DNA of 64,000 nucleotides from Tachypleus tridentatus. Its lineage: Eukaryota; Arthropoda; Merostomata; Xiphosura; Limulidae. Below are positions 51,001-63,942 of this stretch, piece by piece. The notes under the pieces are model-generated. The model did not search any database. It was not told where the DNA came from and worked only from the letters and a program-made list of their open reading frames with translations. Position 1 is the first letter of the stretch. The number at the start of each line of letters is the position of its first letter. The position numbers and the translations under genes are program-made. The stretch lies in the NCBI RefSeq assembly GCF_004210375.1, contig NC_134825.1, positions 3,224,001 through 3,288,000 of the forward strand, in the 5' to 3' direction.

Positions 51001-54000
51001 TTACACAGATTTTATCACTATGTACACAACTTGGTTTACACAGATTTCATCACTAAATACACCACTTGGTTTACACAGATTTTATCACTATGTACACCAC
51101 TTGGTTTACACAGATTTTATCACTATGTACACAACTTGGTTTACACAGATTTTATCACTATGTACACAACTTGGTTTACACAGATTTAATCACTATGTAC
51201 ACAACTTGGTTTACACAGATTTAATCACTACGTACGCCCCTTGGTTTACACAGATTTTATCACTACATACACCACTTAGTTTACACAGATTTAATCACTA
51301 CGTACACAACTTGGTTTACACAGATTTTATCACTATGTACACAACTTGGTTTACACAGATTTTATCACTACATACACCACTTAGTTTACACAGATTTAAT
51401 CACTACGTACACAACTTGGTTTACACAGATTTTATCACTAGGTACACCACTTGGTTTACACAGATTTAATCACTATGTACACAACTTGGTTTACACAGAT
51501 TTTATCACTATGTACACCACTTGGTTTACACAGATTTAATCACTACGTACACAACTTGGTTTACACAGATTTTATCACTACGTACACAACTTGGTTTACA
51601 CAGATTTAATCACTATGTACACAACTTGGTTTACACAGATTTTATCACTATGTACACATATTGGTTTACACAGATTTTATCACTACCTACACCACTTAGT
51701 TTACACAGATTTAATCACTACGTACACAACTTGGTTTACACAGATTTTATCACTATGTACACCACTTTGTTTACACAGATTTAATCACTACGTACACAAC
51801 TTGGTTTACACAGATTTAATCACTACCTACACAACTTGGTTTACACAGATTTTATGACCACGTACACAACTTGGTTTATACAGATTTCATCACTAGGTAC
51901 ACCACTTGGTTTACACAGATTTTATCACTATGTACACAACTTGGTTTACACAGATTTTATCACTATGTACACAGCTTGGTTTATACAGATTTAATCACTA
52001 TGTACACCCACTTGGTTTACACAGATTTTATCACTACGTACACAACTTGGTTTACACAGATTTTATCACTACATACACCACTTGGTTTACACAGATTTTA
52101 TCACTACATACACCACTTGGTTTACACAGATTTAATCACTATGTACACAACTTGGTTTACACAGATTTAATCACTACGTACACCCCTTGGTTTACACAGA
52201 TTTTATCACTACATACACCACTTGGTTTACACAGATTTAATCACTACGTACACAACTTGGTTTACACAGATTTTATCACTATGTACACCACTTGGTTTAC
52301 ACAGATTTAATCACTACGTACACAACTTGGTTTACACAGATTTTATCACCACGTACACAACTTGGTTTCTACAGATTTCATCACTAGGTACACCACTTGG
52401 TTTACACAGATTTTATCACTATGTACACAACTTGGTTTACACAGATTTTATCACTATATACACCACTTGGTTTACAGATTTAATCACTACGTACACAACT
52501 TGGTTTACACAGATTTTATCACTAGGTACACCACTTGGTTTACACAGATTTTATCACTACATACACCACTTGGTTTACACAGATTTAATCACTATGTACA
52601 CAACTTGGTTTACACAGATTTTATCACTATGTACACCACTTGGTTTACACAGATTTAATCACTACGTACACAACTTGGTTTACACAGATTTTATCACTAC
52701 GTACACAACTTGGTTTACACAGATTTTATCACTATGTACACAACTTGGTTTACACAGATTTTATCACTATGTACACCACTTGGTTTACACAGATTTAATC
52801 ACTATGTACACAACTTGGTTTACACAGATTTTATCACTATGTACACCACTTAGTTTACACAGATTTAATCACTACGTACACAACTTGGTTTACACAGATT
52901 TTATCACTATGTACACAACTTGGTTTATACAGATTTCATCACTAGGTACACCACTTGGTTTACACAGATTTTATCACTATGTACACAACTTGGTTTACAC
53001 AGATTTTATCACTATATACACCACTTGGTTTACACAGATTTAATCACTACGTACACAACTTGGTTTACACAGATTTTATCACTACATACACCACTTGGTT
53101 TACACAGATTTTATCACTACATACACAACTTGGTTTACACAGATTTTATCACTATGTACACAACTTGGTTTACACAGATTTTATCACTACGTACACAACT
53201 TGGTTTACACAGATTTTATCACTACATACACCACTTAGTTTACACAGATTTAATCACTACGTACACAACTTGGTTTACACAGATTTTATCACTATGTACA
53301 CAACTTGGTTTACACAGATTTTATCACTATGTACACAACTTGGTTTACACAGATTTAATCACTATGTACACAACTTGGTTTACACAGATTTTATCACTAT
53401 GTACACAACTTGGTTTACACAGATTTAATCACTATGTACACAACTTGGTTTACACAGATTTTATCACTATGTACACAACTTGGTTTACACAGATTTTATC
53501 ACTATGTACACCACTTGGTTTACACAGATTTTATCACTATGTACACAACTTGGTTTACACAGATTTTATCACTATGTACACAACTTGGTTTACACAGATT
53601 TAATCACTATGTACACAACTTGGTTTACACAGATTTTATCACTACATACACTTGGTTTACACAGATTTTATCACACTTGGTTTACACAGATTTAATCACT
53701 GTACACAACTTGGTTTACACAGATTTTATCACTATGTACACAACTTGGTTTACACAGATTTTATCACTACATACACCACTTGGTTTACACAGATTTAATC
53801 ACTATGTACACAACTTGGTTTACACAGATTTTATCACTACGTACACAACTTGGTTTACACAGATTTAATCACTACGTACACAACTTGGTTTACACAGATT
53901 TTATCACTATGTACACCACTTGGTTTACACAGATTTTATCACTACATACACAACTTGGTTTACACAGATTTTATCACTACGTACACAACTTGGTTTACAC

Positions 54001-57000
54001 AGATTTTATCACTACGTACACAACTTGGTTTACACAGATTTAATCACTATGTACTATGTAACTTGGTTTACACAGATTTTATCACTATGTACACAACTTG
54101 GTTTACACAGATTTTATCACTATGTACACCACTTGGTTTACACAGATTTAATCACTACGTACACAACTTGGTTTACACAGATTTTATCACTATGTACACA
54201 ACTTGGTTTACACAGATTTTATCACTATGTACACAACTTGGTTTACACAGATTTTATCATACAACTTGGTTTACACAGATTTTATCACTATATACACCAC
54301 TTGGTTTACACAGATTTTATCACTACGTACACAACTTGGTTTACACAGATTTTATCACTACGTACACCACTTGGTTTACACAGATTTTATCACTATGTAC
54401 ACAACTTGGTTTACACAGATTTTATCACTATGTACACAACTTGGTTTACACAGATTTTATCACTACGTACACAACTTGGTTTACACAGATTTTATCACTA
54501 TGTACACCACTTGGTTTACACAGATTTAATCACTACGTACACAACTTGGTTTACACAGATTTTATCACTATGTACACAACTTGGTTTACACAGATTTAAT
54601 CACTACGTACACAACTTGGTTTACACAGATTTTATCACTATGTACACAACTTGGTTTACACAGATTTTATCACTATATACACCACTTGGTTTACAGATTT
54701 AATCACTACGTACACAACTTGGTTTACACAGATTTTATCACTATGTACACAACTTGGTTTACACAGATTTAATCACTATGTACACAACTTGGTTTACACA
54801 GATTTTATCACTACGTACACAACTTGGTTTACACAGATTTTATCACTATGTACACAACTTGGTTTATACAGATTTAATTCATCACTTAGTTTACAGATTT
54901 AATCACACCACTTGGTTTACACAGATTTTATCACTATGTACACAACTTGGTTTACACAGATTTTATCACTACCTACACCACTTGGTTTACACAGATTTAA
55001 TCACTATGTACACAACTTGGTTTACACAGATTTTATCACTATGTACACCACTTGGTTTACACAGATTTAATCACTACATACACAACTTGGTTTACACAGA
55101 TTTAATCACTATGTACACAACTTGGTTTACACAGATTTTATCACTATGTACACAACTTGGTTTACACAGATTTAATCACTACGTACACAACTTGGTTTAC
55201 ACAGATTTTATCACTATACGTACACAACTTGGTTTACACAGATTTTATCACTATGTACACACACTTGGTTTACACAGATTTAATCACTATGTACACCACT
55301 TGGTTTACACAGATTTTATCACTATGTACACAACTTGGTTTACAGATTTTATCACTACGTACACAACTTGGTTTACACAGATTTTACACAGATTTTACTT
55401 GGTTTACACAGATTTTATCACTATGTACACAACTTGGTTTACACAGATTTTATCACTACATACACCACTTAGTTTACACAGATTTTATCACTATACATAC
55501 ACAACTTGGTTTACACAGATTTTATCACTATGTACACCACTTGGTTTACACAGATTTAATCACTACGTACACAACTTGGTTTACACAGATTTTATCACTA
55601 CGTACACCACTTGGTTTACACAGATTTAATCACTACGTACACAACTTGGTTTACACAGATTTTATCACTATGTACACCACTTAGTTTACACAGATTTAAT
55701 CACTACGTACACAACTTGGTTTACACAGATTTTATCACTATGTACACAACTTGGTTTACACAGATTTTATCACTAGGTACACCACTTGGTTTACACAGAT
55801 TTTATCACTATGTACACAACTTGGTTTACACAGATTTTATCACTATATACACCACTTGGTTTACACAGATTTAATCACTACGTACACAACTTGGTTTACA
55901 CAGATTTTATCACTAGGTATGCCCCTTGGTTTACACAGATTTTATCACTACATACACCACTTGGTTTACACAGATTTAATCACTATGTACACAACTTGGT
56001 TTACACAGATTTTATCACTATGTACACCACTTGGTTTACACAGATTTAATCACTACGTACACAACTTGGTTTACACAGATTTTATCACTACGTACACAAC
56101 TTGGTTTACACAGATTTTATCACTATGTACACAACTTGGTTTACACAGATTTTATCACTTGGTTTACAGATTTCATCACTACGTACACACTTGGTTTACA
56201 CAGATTTTATCACTATGTACACAACTTGGTTTACACAGATTTTATCACTATGTACACACTTGGTTTACACAGATTTATCACTACGTACACAACTTGGTTT
56301 ACACAGATTTAATCACTATGTACACAACTTGGTTTACACAGATTTTTCACAGATTTATATCATTTTATCACTAGGTACACAACTTGGTTTACACAGATTT
56401 TATCACTACATACACCACTTGGTTTACACAGATTTAATCACTATGTACACAACTTGGTTTACACAGATTTTATCACTATGTACACCACTTGGTTTACACA
56501 GATTTTATCACTACGTACACAACTTGGTTTACACAGATTTTATCACTAGACAACTTGGTATCACAGATTTTATCACTACATACACCACTTGGTTTACACA
56601 GATTTAATCACTATGTACACAACTTGGTTTACACAGATTTTATCACTATGTACACAACTTGGTTTACACAGATTTTATCACTATGTACACAACTTGGTTT
56701 ACAGATTTTATCACTATGTACACAACTTGGTTTACACAGATTTTATCACTATGTACACAACTTGGTTTACACAGATTTTAATCACTATGTACACAACTTG
56801 GTTTACACAGATTTTATCACTACGTACACCACTTGGTTTACAGATTTAATCACTACGTACACAACTTGGTTTACACAGATTTTATCACTACAGTACACAA
56901 CTTGGTTTACACAGATTTTATCACTATGTACACAACTTGGTTTACACAGATTTAATTATACACAACTTGGTTTACACAGATTTTATCACTATGTACACAA

Positions 57001-60000
57001 CTTGGTTTACACAGATTTTATCACTATGTACACAACTTGGTTTACACAGATTTAATCACTACCATGTACACAACTTGGTTTACACAGATTTCATCACTAT
57101 GTACACCACTTGGTTTACACAGATTTTATCACTATGTACACAACTTGGTTTACACAGATTTTATCACTATGTACACCACTTGGTTTACACAGATTTAATC
57201 ACTATGTACTTGGTACACAACTTGGTTTACACAGATTTTATCACTACGTACACAACTTGGTTTACACAGATTTTATCACTACATACACCACTTGGTTTAC
57301 ACAGATTTTATCACTACATACACAACTTGGTTTACACAGATTTAATCACTATGTACACAACTTGGTTTACACAGATTTAATCACTACGTACACAACTTGG
57401 TTTACACAGATTTTATCACTACATACACCACTTGGTTTACACAGATTTAATCACTACGTACACAACTTGGTTTACACAGATTTTATCACTATGTACACCA
57501 ACTTGGTTTACACAGATTTAATCACTACGTACACAACTTGGTTTACACAGATTTTATTATACACAACTTGGTTTATACAGATTTATCACTAGGTACACAA
57601 CTTGGTTTACACAGATTTTATCACTATGTACACAACTTGGTTTACACAGATTTTATCACTATCAGGTTTACACAGATTTATCATCACTACGTATACAACT
57701 TGGTTTACACAGATTTTATCACTACATACACAACTTGGTTTACACAGATTTAATCACTATGTACACAACTTGGTTTACACAGATTTTATCACTATGTACA
57801 CAACTTGGTTTACACAGATTTTATCACTATGTACACAACTTGGTTTACACAGATTTTAATCACTATGTACACAACTTGGTTTACACAGATTTTATCACTA
57901 TGTACACCACTTGGTTTACACAGATTTAATCACTATGTACACAACTTGGTTTACACAGATTTTATCACTATGTACACAACTTGGTTTACACAGATTTTAT
58001 CACTACGTACACAACTTGGTTTACACAGATTTTATCACTATGTACACAACTTGGTTTACACAGATTTTATCACTATGTACACAACTTGGTTTACACAGAT
58101 TTTATCACTACGTACACCACTTGGTTTACACAGATTTAATCACTACGTACACAACTTGGTTTACACAGATTTTATCACTATGTACACCACTTGGTTTACA
58201 CAGATTTTATCACTACGTACACAACTTGGTTTACACAGATTTTATCACTACGTACACAACTTGGTTTACACAGATTTTATCACTATGTACACAACTTGGT
58301 TTACACAGATTTTATCACTATGTACACAACTTGGTTTACACAGATTTTATCACTACGTACACAACTTGGTTTACACAGATTTTATCACTATGTACACCAA
58401 GTTTACAGATTTAATCACTACACAGATTTTATGTACACAACTTGGTTTACAGATTTTATCACTACATACACCACTTGGTTTACACAGATTTAATCACTAT
58501 GTACACAACTTGGTTTACACAGATTTTATCACTACAGATTTTACACAACTTGGTTTACACAGATTTTCACTACATCACTTGGTTTACAGATTTTATACAC
58601 CACTTGGTTTACACAGATTTAATCACTATGTACACAACTTGGTTTACACAGATTTTATCACTATGTACACAACTTGGTTTACACAGATTTTATCACTACG
58701 TACACCACTTGGTTTACACAGATTTAATCACTACACAACTTGGTTTGGATTTTATCACTACGTACACAACTTGGTTTACACAGATTTTATCACTATGTAC
58801 ACAACTTTGGTTTACACAGATTTTATCACTATGTACACAACTTGGTTTTACAGATTTTATCACTATGTACACAACTTGGTTTACACAGATTTTATCACTA
58901 CACACTTGGTTTACACAGACTTGGTTTACACAGATTTTATCACTATGTACACAACTTGGTTTACACAGATTTTATCACTATGTACACCACTTAGTTTACA
59001 CAGATTTAATCACTACGTACACAACTTGGTTTACACAGATTTTATTTGTACTTGGTTTACACAGATTTTATCACTATGTACACAACTTGGTTTACACAGA
59101 TTTAATCACAGATTTTATCACTACGTACACCACTTGGTTTACACAGATTTTATCACTATGTACACCACTTGGTTTACACAGATTTTATCACTACGTACAC
59201 AACTTGGTTTACACAGATTTTATCACTATGTACACAACTTGTTTACACAGATTTTATCACACTTGGTTTACACAGATTTTATCACTATGTACACAACTTG
59301 GTTTACACAGATTTAATCACTATGTACACAACTTGGTTTACACAGATTTTATCACTACGTACACAACTTGGTTTACACAGATTTTATCACTACGTACACA
59401 ACTTGGTTTACACAGATTTTATCACTATGTACACAACTTGGTTTACACAGATTTAATCACTATGTACACAACTTGGTTTACACAGATTTTATCACTACGT
59501 ACACAACTTGGTTTACACAGATTTTATCACTACATACACAACTTAGTTTACACAGTACACAGATTTAATCACTATGTACCAACTTGGTTTACACAGATTT
59601 TATCACTATGTACACAACTTGGTTTACACAGATTTTATCACTATGTACACAACTTGGTTTACACAGATTTAATCACTATGTACACAACTTGGTTTACACA
59701 GATTTTATCACTATGTACACAACTTGGTTTACACAGATTTTATCACTATGTACACAACTTGGTTTACACAGATTTTATCACTATGTACACAACTTGGTTT
59801 ACAGATTTTATCACTATGTACACAACTTGGTTTACACAGATTTTATCACTATGTACACCACTTGGTTTACACAGATTTTATCACTATGTACACAACTTGG
59901 TTTACACAGATTTTATCACTACGTACACAACTTGGTTTACAGATTTTATCACTATGTACACCACTTGGTTTACACAGATTTTATCACTATATACACCACT

Positions 60001-60275
60001 TGGTTTACACAGATTTAATCACTATGTACACAACTTGGTTTACACAGATTTTATCACTATGTACACAACTTGGTTTACACAGATTTTATCACTATGTACA
60101 CCACTTGGTTTACACAGATTTAATCACTACGTACACAACTTGGTTTACACAGATTTTATCACTACGTACACAACTTGGTTTACACAGATTTATCACTACG
60201 TACACAACTTAGGTTTATCACTATGTACACAACTTGGTTTACACAGATTTTATCACTATGTACACAACTTGGTTT

Positions 60276-60775
60276 NNNNNNNNNNNNNNNNNNNNNNNNN
60301 NNNNNNNNNNNNNNNNNNNNNNNNNNNNNNNNNNNNNNNNNNNNNNNNNNNNNNNNNNNNNNNNNNNNNNNNNNNNNNNNNNNNNNNNNNNNNNNNNNNN
60401 NNNNNNNNNNNNNNNNNNNNNNNNNNNNNNNNNNNNNNNNNNNNNNNNNNNNNNNNNNNNNNNNNNNNNNNNNNNNNNNNNNNNNNNNNNNNNNNNNNNN
60501 NNNNNNNNNNNNNNNNNNNNNNNNNNNNNNNNNNNNNNNNNNNNNNNNNNNNNNNNNNNNNNNNNNNNNNNNNNNNNNNNNNNNNNNNNNNNNNNNNNNN
60601 NNNNNNNNNNNNNNNNNNNNNNNNNNNNNNNNNNNNNNNNNNNNNNNNNNNNNNNNNNNNNNNNNNNNNNNNNNNNNNNNNNNNNNNNNNNNNNNNNNNN
60701 NNNNNNNNNNNNNNNNNNNNNNNNNNNNNNNNNNNNNNNNNNNNNNNNNNNNNNNNNNNNNNNNNNNNNNNNNNN
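60276..60775. other. Assembly gap, exactly 500 N
   Basis: 500 undetermined bases, a round number typical of a placeholder. The left edge stops mid-monomer of the satellite and the right edge starts inside a PLE reverse transcriptase. True size and content are unknown. Any ORF crossing it is meaningless. Confidence 0.99.
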
Positions 60776-61480
60776 TTGAGGATAAGAAATGATATTTGAT
60801 TGCTTTCTTTCTGTTCACATGTGAAGTTAATATTGGGATGTGATTGAAAAAGCGTTAATGTGATTGAAAAAATTAAGTGTGTGTTCTGTAGATGTGAAGC
60901 CCGCAATCGTGTCATCTACATATCTGTACCAGTATAGTGGTGGATGTAATGCTGTGTTAATTGCTTGTGTTTCAACTTGTGTCATAAAAATATTGGCTTG
61001 AACTGGTGATACTGGGTTGCCCTTGCTTAGGCCATTTGTTTGTATATAGTTTTGGTTGTTGAACATGAAGTTTATCTTCATCGTGGTGAATTCTATGAGG
61101 GTTACTAATTGGTTGCTGGGAATGTCTATAGATGGGCTAGGGTCTCGATTATAAAGTTCTAAGACTATCTTGCAGGCTTCATCGGTTGGGACTTCTGTAA
61201 AGAGGAATATAACATCGAAACTGGCCATTACGGCTTAATGATCAAGTTGATTAAGATTAGACTTGAAATTAAAAAAGTCTTTGATAAATGAACTGGCTGA
61301 TGTTACATATTTGGAGAATGCCCATGTATTTACCAAGATTATAATTAAACGAATCATATGTGGACAGTATGGGTTGTACTGAACAATCAGGTTTGTGAGT
61401 TTTGGGGGTGCCATTTAGTTGAAGTATACGTGAGTCGGTCTTTCGTATGTAAGAATAAATGTTTTCGAAAATTATGTTGA
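60776..61480 (-). pseudogene. Penelope-like reverse transcriptase, truncated by gap
   Basis: Minus-strand RT of a PLE. From the right: a Leu-Asn-Gly-Thr-Pro-Lys-Thr-His-Lys block (LNGTPKTHK, near 61400), then VQPILSTYDSFNYNLGKYM, a long spacer, and ASFDVIFLFTEVPTDEA from 61225 with the first catalytic Asp. Next come NQNYIQTNGLSKGNPVSPVQ, ANIFM and YWYRYVDDT with the catalytic Asp pair. An in-frame TAA just before ASFDV and a frameshift near 60850 break the ORF; beyond the shift it continues as HPNINFTCEQKESNQ into the gap. The LxGxPKxHK and YVDDT signatures separate PLE RTs from LINE RTs. The GIY-YIG part, if present, is in or left of the gap. Confidence 0.88.
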
Positions 61481-61489
61481 TTTTTTCAT

Positions 61490-61690
61490 TTGCAATAGCC
61501 TAACATCCACCTGTAACGCCCATTACAATTCCGTACCCTTTTATACTCTCATCCCTAAGACGTGTGTCCGTCAACGGTCACATTCAAATTGTCTCTTTCT
61601 TAACCTGAAGAAGGTCAAAACGTTGTTCTTTCCTTATCACTAACAGTGTTAATACCCATAACAGCCGTTCTGAGATATATTACAAAAGCA
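61490..61690 (+). repeat. PLE terminal sequence, copy F, inverted relative to the RT
   Basis: Contains CGTCCGTCAACGGTCA-like and CATCCCTAAGACGTGTGT blocks shared with copy A, then TTAACCTGAAGAAGGTCAAA, CGTTGTTCTTTCCTTATCAC and GTGTTAATACCCATAACAGC. It lies immediately upstream of the minus-strand RT but points the other way. Confidence 0.8.
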
Positions 61691-62421
61691 GCAAACAATT
61701 CACGTCATTTTTTTCCATTTATACACAATCTTTATTTGTTGCAGAATAGGAAAAAGAAAACCTCTCATTTGAAAATATTATATTCATTCATTACTGCTCC
61801 ATTTACATAAAACAGCTTTGCTTAAGGTAACACGTAAGATATACAGTGTTACAGAAGACAAACCTTCAGTATCCATCGAGATCCTAACTTACGGATGTAA
61901 TGAGTACAACTCTTGATAACAGAAATTCCCCAGAGTATGAATGAAAATTCAAGCCTCTACAGAAATCCCAACGTTTTCCTCCTTTATTCAAATGGCTCTT
62001 ACACTTTTCTCTTGAATTGGAATACTTCATAATTTCTCTGACACAATTAATTATATTTTTATGTTAATACTCATATTGAAGATTCTTCCATTAACTATTA
62101 TCACAGAGTTGTTGAAGATGATCATCCTGAAATACACGTAATACATTGTAAGTTTCGTTATATATAGTTTCATGGTTACTTGATGTTTCCAGTATTGTAT
62201 TATTATTTTGATATATAACTGTGTAAACTGTAATGTTTCATCTTTAGTACGTTAATTAATTGAAAATAGAAACCATTATGTTACATCCTAACATTTTGGG
62301 TAATTCACATTTCATTTTTTAATATACGCTAAGTTGAAATAATAATTTTTTTATATTGTAGTGTTTCACTAATTTATATTGTTTACTGTATTACTTAGAT
62401 ACGTTATGGTTCTGTTCATTT
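61691..62421. other. No gene seen
   Basis: AT-rich DNA with no supported ORF. Confidence 0.5.
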
Positions 62422-62676
62422 TGAATTTCGCGCAAAGCTAAACGAGGACTATCTGCGCTAGCCGTCCCTAATTTAGCAGTGTAAGACTAGAGGGAAGGCA
62501 GCTAGTCATCACCATCCACCGCCAACTCTTGAACTACTCTTTTACCAACGAATAGTGAGATTGACCGTCACTTTATAACGGCTGAAAGGGCGAGCATGTT
62601 TGGCGCAACGGAGATGCGAATCCGCGACCCTCAGATTACTAGTCGCACGCCTTAACACGCTTGGCTATGCCGGGCC
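62422..62676 (-). mobile_element. tRNA-derived SINE (family 1)
   Basis: Minus-strand copy of the SINE at 24842-25113. The plus strand shows AATTTCGCGCAAAGCTAAAC, GTGTAAGACTAGAGGGAAGG, CTACTCTTTTACCAACGAAT, GGCTGAAAGGGCGAGCATGT, and the tRNA head ending GGCTATGCCGGGCC. The box B region reads GGATTCGCATCTC on the minus strand, one base off the usual GTTCGAATCC pattern. No clear TSD. Confidence 0.93.
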
Positions 62677-63942
62677 TCACTGAAAGTAAGACACACTTCT
62701 GTTACATATTACAATTTATTTTGAAAAAGCCTGCAACTAATTTTGTTAAGTATTACAAATTGAAGTAGCCTGAAACTGAATTAAATAAGCATTCAAAATT
62801 AGAAGTTAATTGAATTTTGGAAAGTACAAAATTTACTATATTTGCCAACAAGATTGATATACAGTTTTCGTTCTCAATACAAATAGATTTTAATATACAA
62901 ACTATAATACAGTTTATAATAACGGTTTTTACAAATAATGCTATATATATATATACAATAGTTTTACAAAAGTACAAATAATTTGAGTCTTCTATGTGGT
63001 CTAGAGCTGAATATCTTATCGAGGGTTCATGACGAGGTTCCTTGTGTTACTCATCATTTTGATATTTTCCTTCTGTGACACCTGACAATAAATTTACACA
63101 TTACTAAACAGCTTGTGTTCCTTTCTTCTGAAAAGGTATACCTGAAGTGAAGAGGTTATTCAATCCATGACCTCAATGCCATTGACTATCAGCAAAATAT
63201 GATAAACTATAATTTTTCACTGGGTATTTGCAATATTAATCATATATGGTTGGTTTGTGATGGTAAGGTGCTCTCATAATATCATAGATGACAAAAGTTT
63301 AGTATTATCATGACTTTGTTATGTTCAATGGAATAAGCCAATCCTTGTCATCTTTTATATTGATCTCAATAGTATGAGAAATTTGTTTAGAAACAGGTCT
63401 ATAAGGAGAATCTGTAAATGTTTCAGTTGTCATGTCTCTTTCATGTTCTTAAACTTGAACGATTTATAACAGTATTATATGTGCATCATCAACAACACTA
63501 GGTTGCACAATATCTGAGTAAACAGAGTCTACCAAATACATTAACAGTATGTAGAGATGCATACGATCAATATCGTGTATGAATCGTAGCAAAATACATA
63601 ATATTTGTTGGATTCATGAAGTAATTTCACTAACTGGTTTAGAATTCCAATTAAATCTTCAGTTTCCTTGTAATGACGTGGTTTAATATAAATTATTTTA
63701 TTGTAATCATCAGAGATAGGAAAGAAAACTATCCATCTTCAGCCAACTACACAGGTACTATAATTCTCCTAAATCCACTTTCTTGAGGTAAATAGATTTC
63801 GGAAGATGTATATGATTTGACGACGTATTGGTGGCAAGTATCAGTAACATCACATACAACCAATCCTCGCACAGTAATTAGTAATACAATTATTATATAA
63901 CATTTTTATGGCAATTGATTGAAATTAACATTAGATATTCAG
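62677..63942. other. No gene seen
   Basis: AT-rich DNA with a short TA run near 62943-62955. The minus ORF 62753-62977 is unsupported. Confidence 0.5.

Larger units (their letters stand above)
30649..60275 (+). repeat. Satellite array, 35-bp unit, about 845 copies
   Basis: A continuous head-to-tail array of a 35-bp monomer. A typical unit is 30906-30940, beginning ACTTGGTTTACACAG and ending TATCACTATGTACACA. GC is about 31 percent (11 of 35), with more C than G on the plus strand. The array begins with slightly diverged units at 30649 and runs to the N gap without any other sequence inserted. Variation is concentrated at a few positions: TTTTATC / TTTAATC / TTTCATC, the four bases before TACAC (TATG, TACG, TACA, TAGG, TATA), and ACAACTTGG / ACCACTTGG / ACCACTTAG. 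The consensus lacks stops on the plus strand, and since 35 is not a multiple of 3 one frame reads all three phases every 105 bp. This yields long ORFs (for example 31387-33033) that end where TTTAATC supplies a TAA. I treat all of these as non-coding. Function unknown; centromeric or heterochromatic satellite is the default guess. Confidence 0.99.

Noticed and set aside
30838..60275. Dozens of long overlapping ORFs (hundreds of codons) in the satellite
   Set aside because: They are the automatic result of a stop-free 35-bp repeat read in rotating frames. Many start at TTG, not ATG. All three frames give the same 35-residue repeat, and truncated monomers shift the frame freely.
30649..60275. 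CRISPR-like array
   Set aside because: Repeats are directly abutting with no unique spacers, and the context is eukaryotic.
30649..60275. Telomeric or CENP-B-box-bearing centromeric repeat
   Set aside because: The unit contains neither a TTAGG/TTAGGG-type telomere repeat nor a CENP-B-box-like sequence (TTCG....A..CGGG). A centromeric role remains possible but is not shown by the sequence.
60180..60915. ORFs spanning the N gap on both strands
   Set aside because: Their middle part is translated N. Only the flanking satellite and PLE residues are real.
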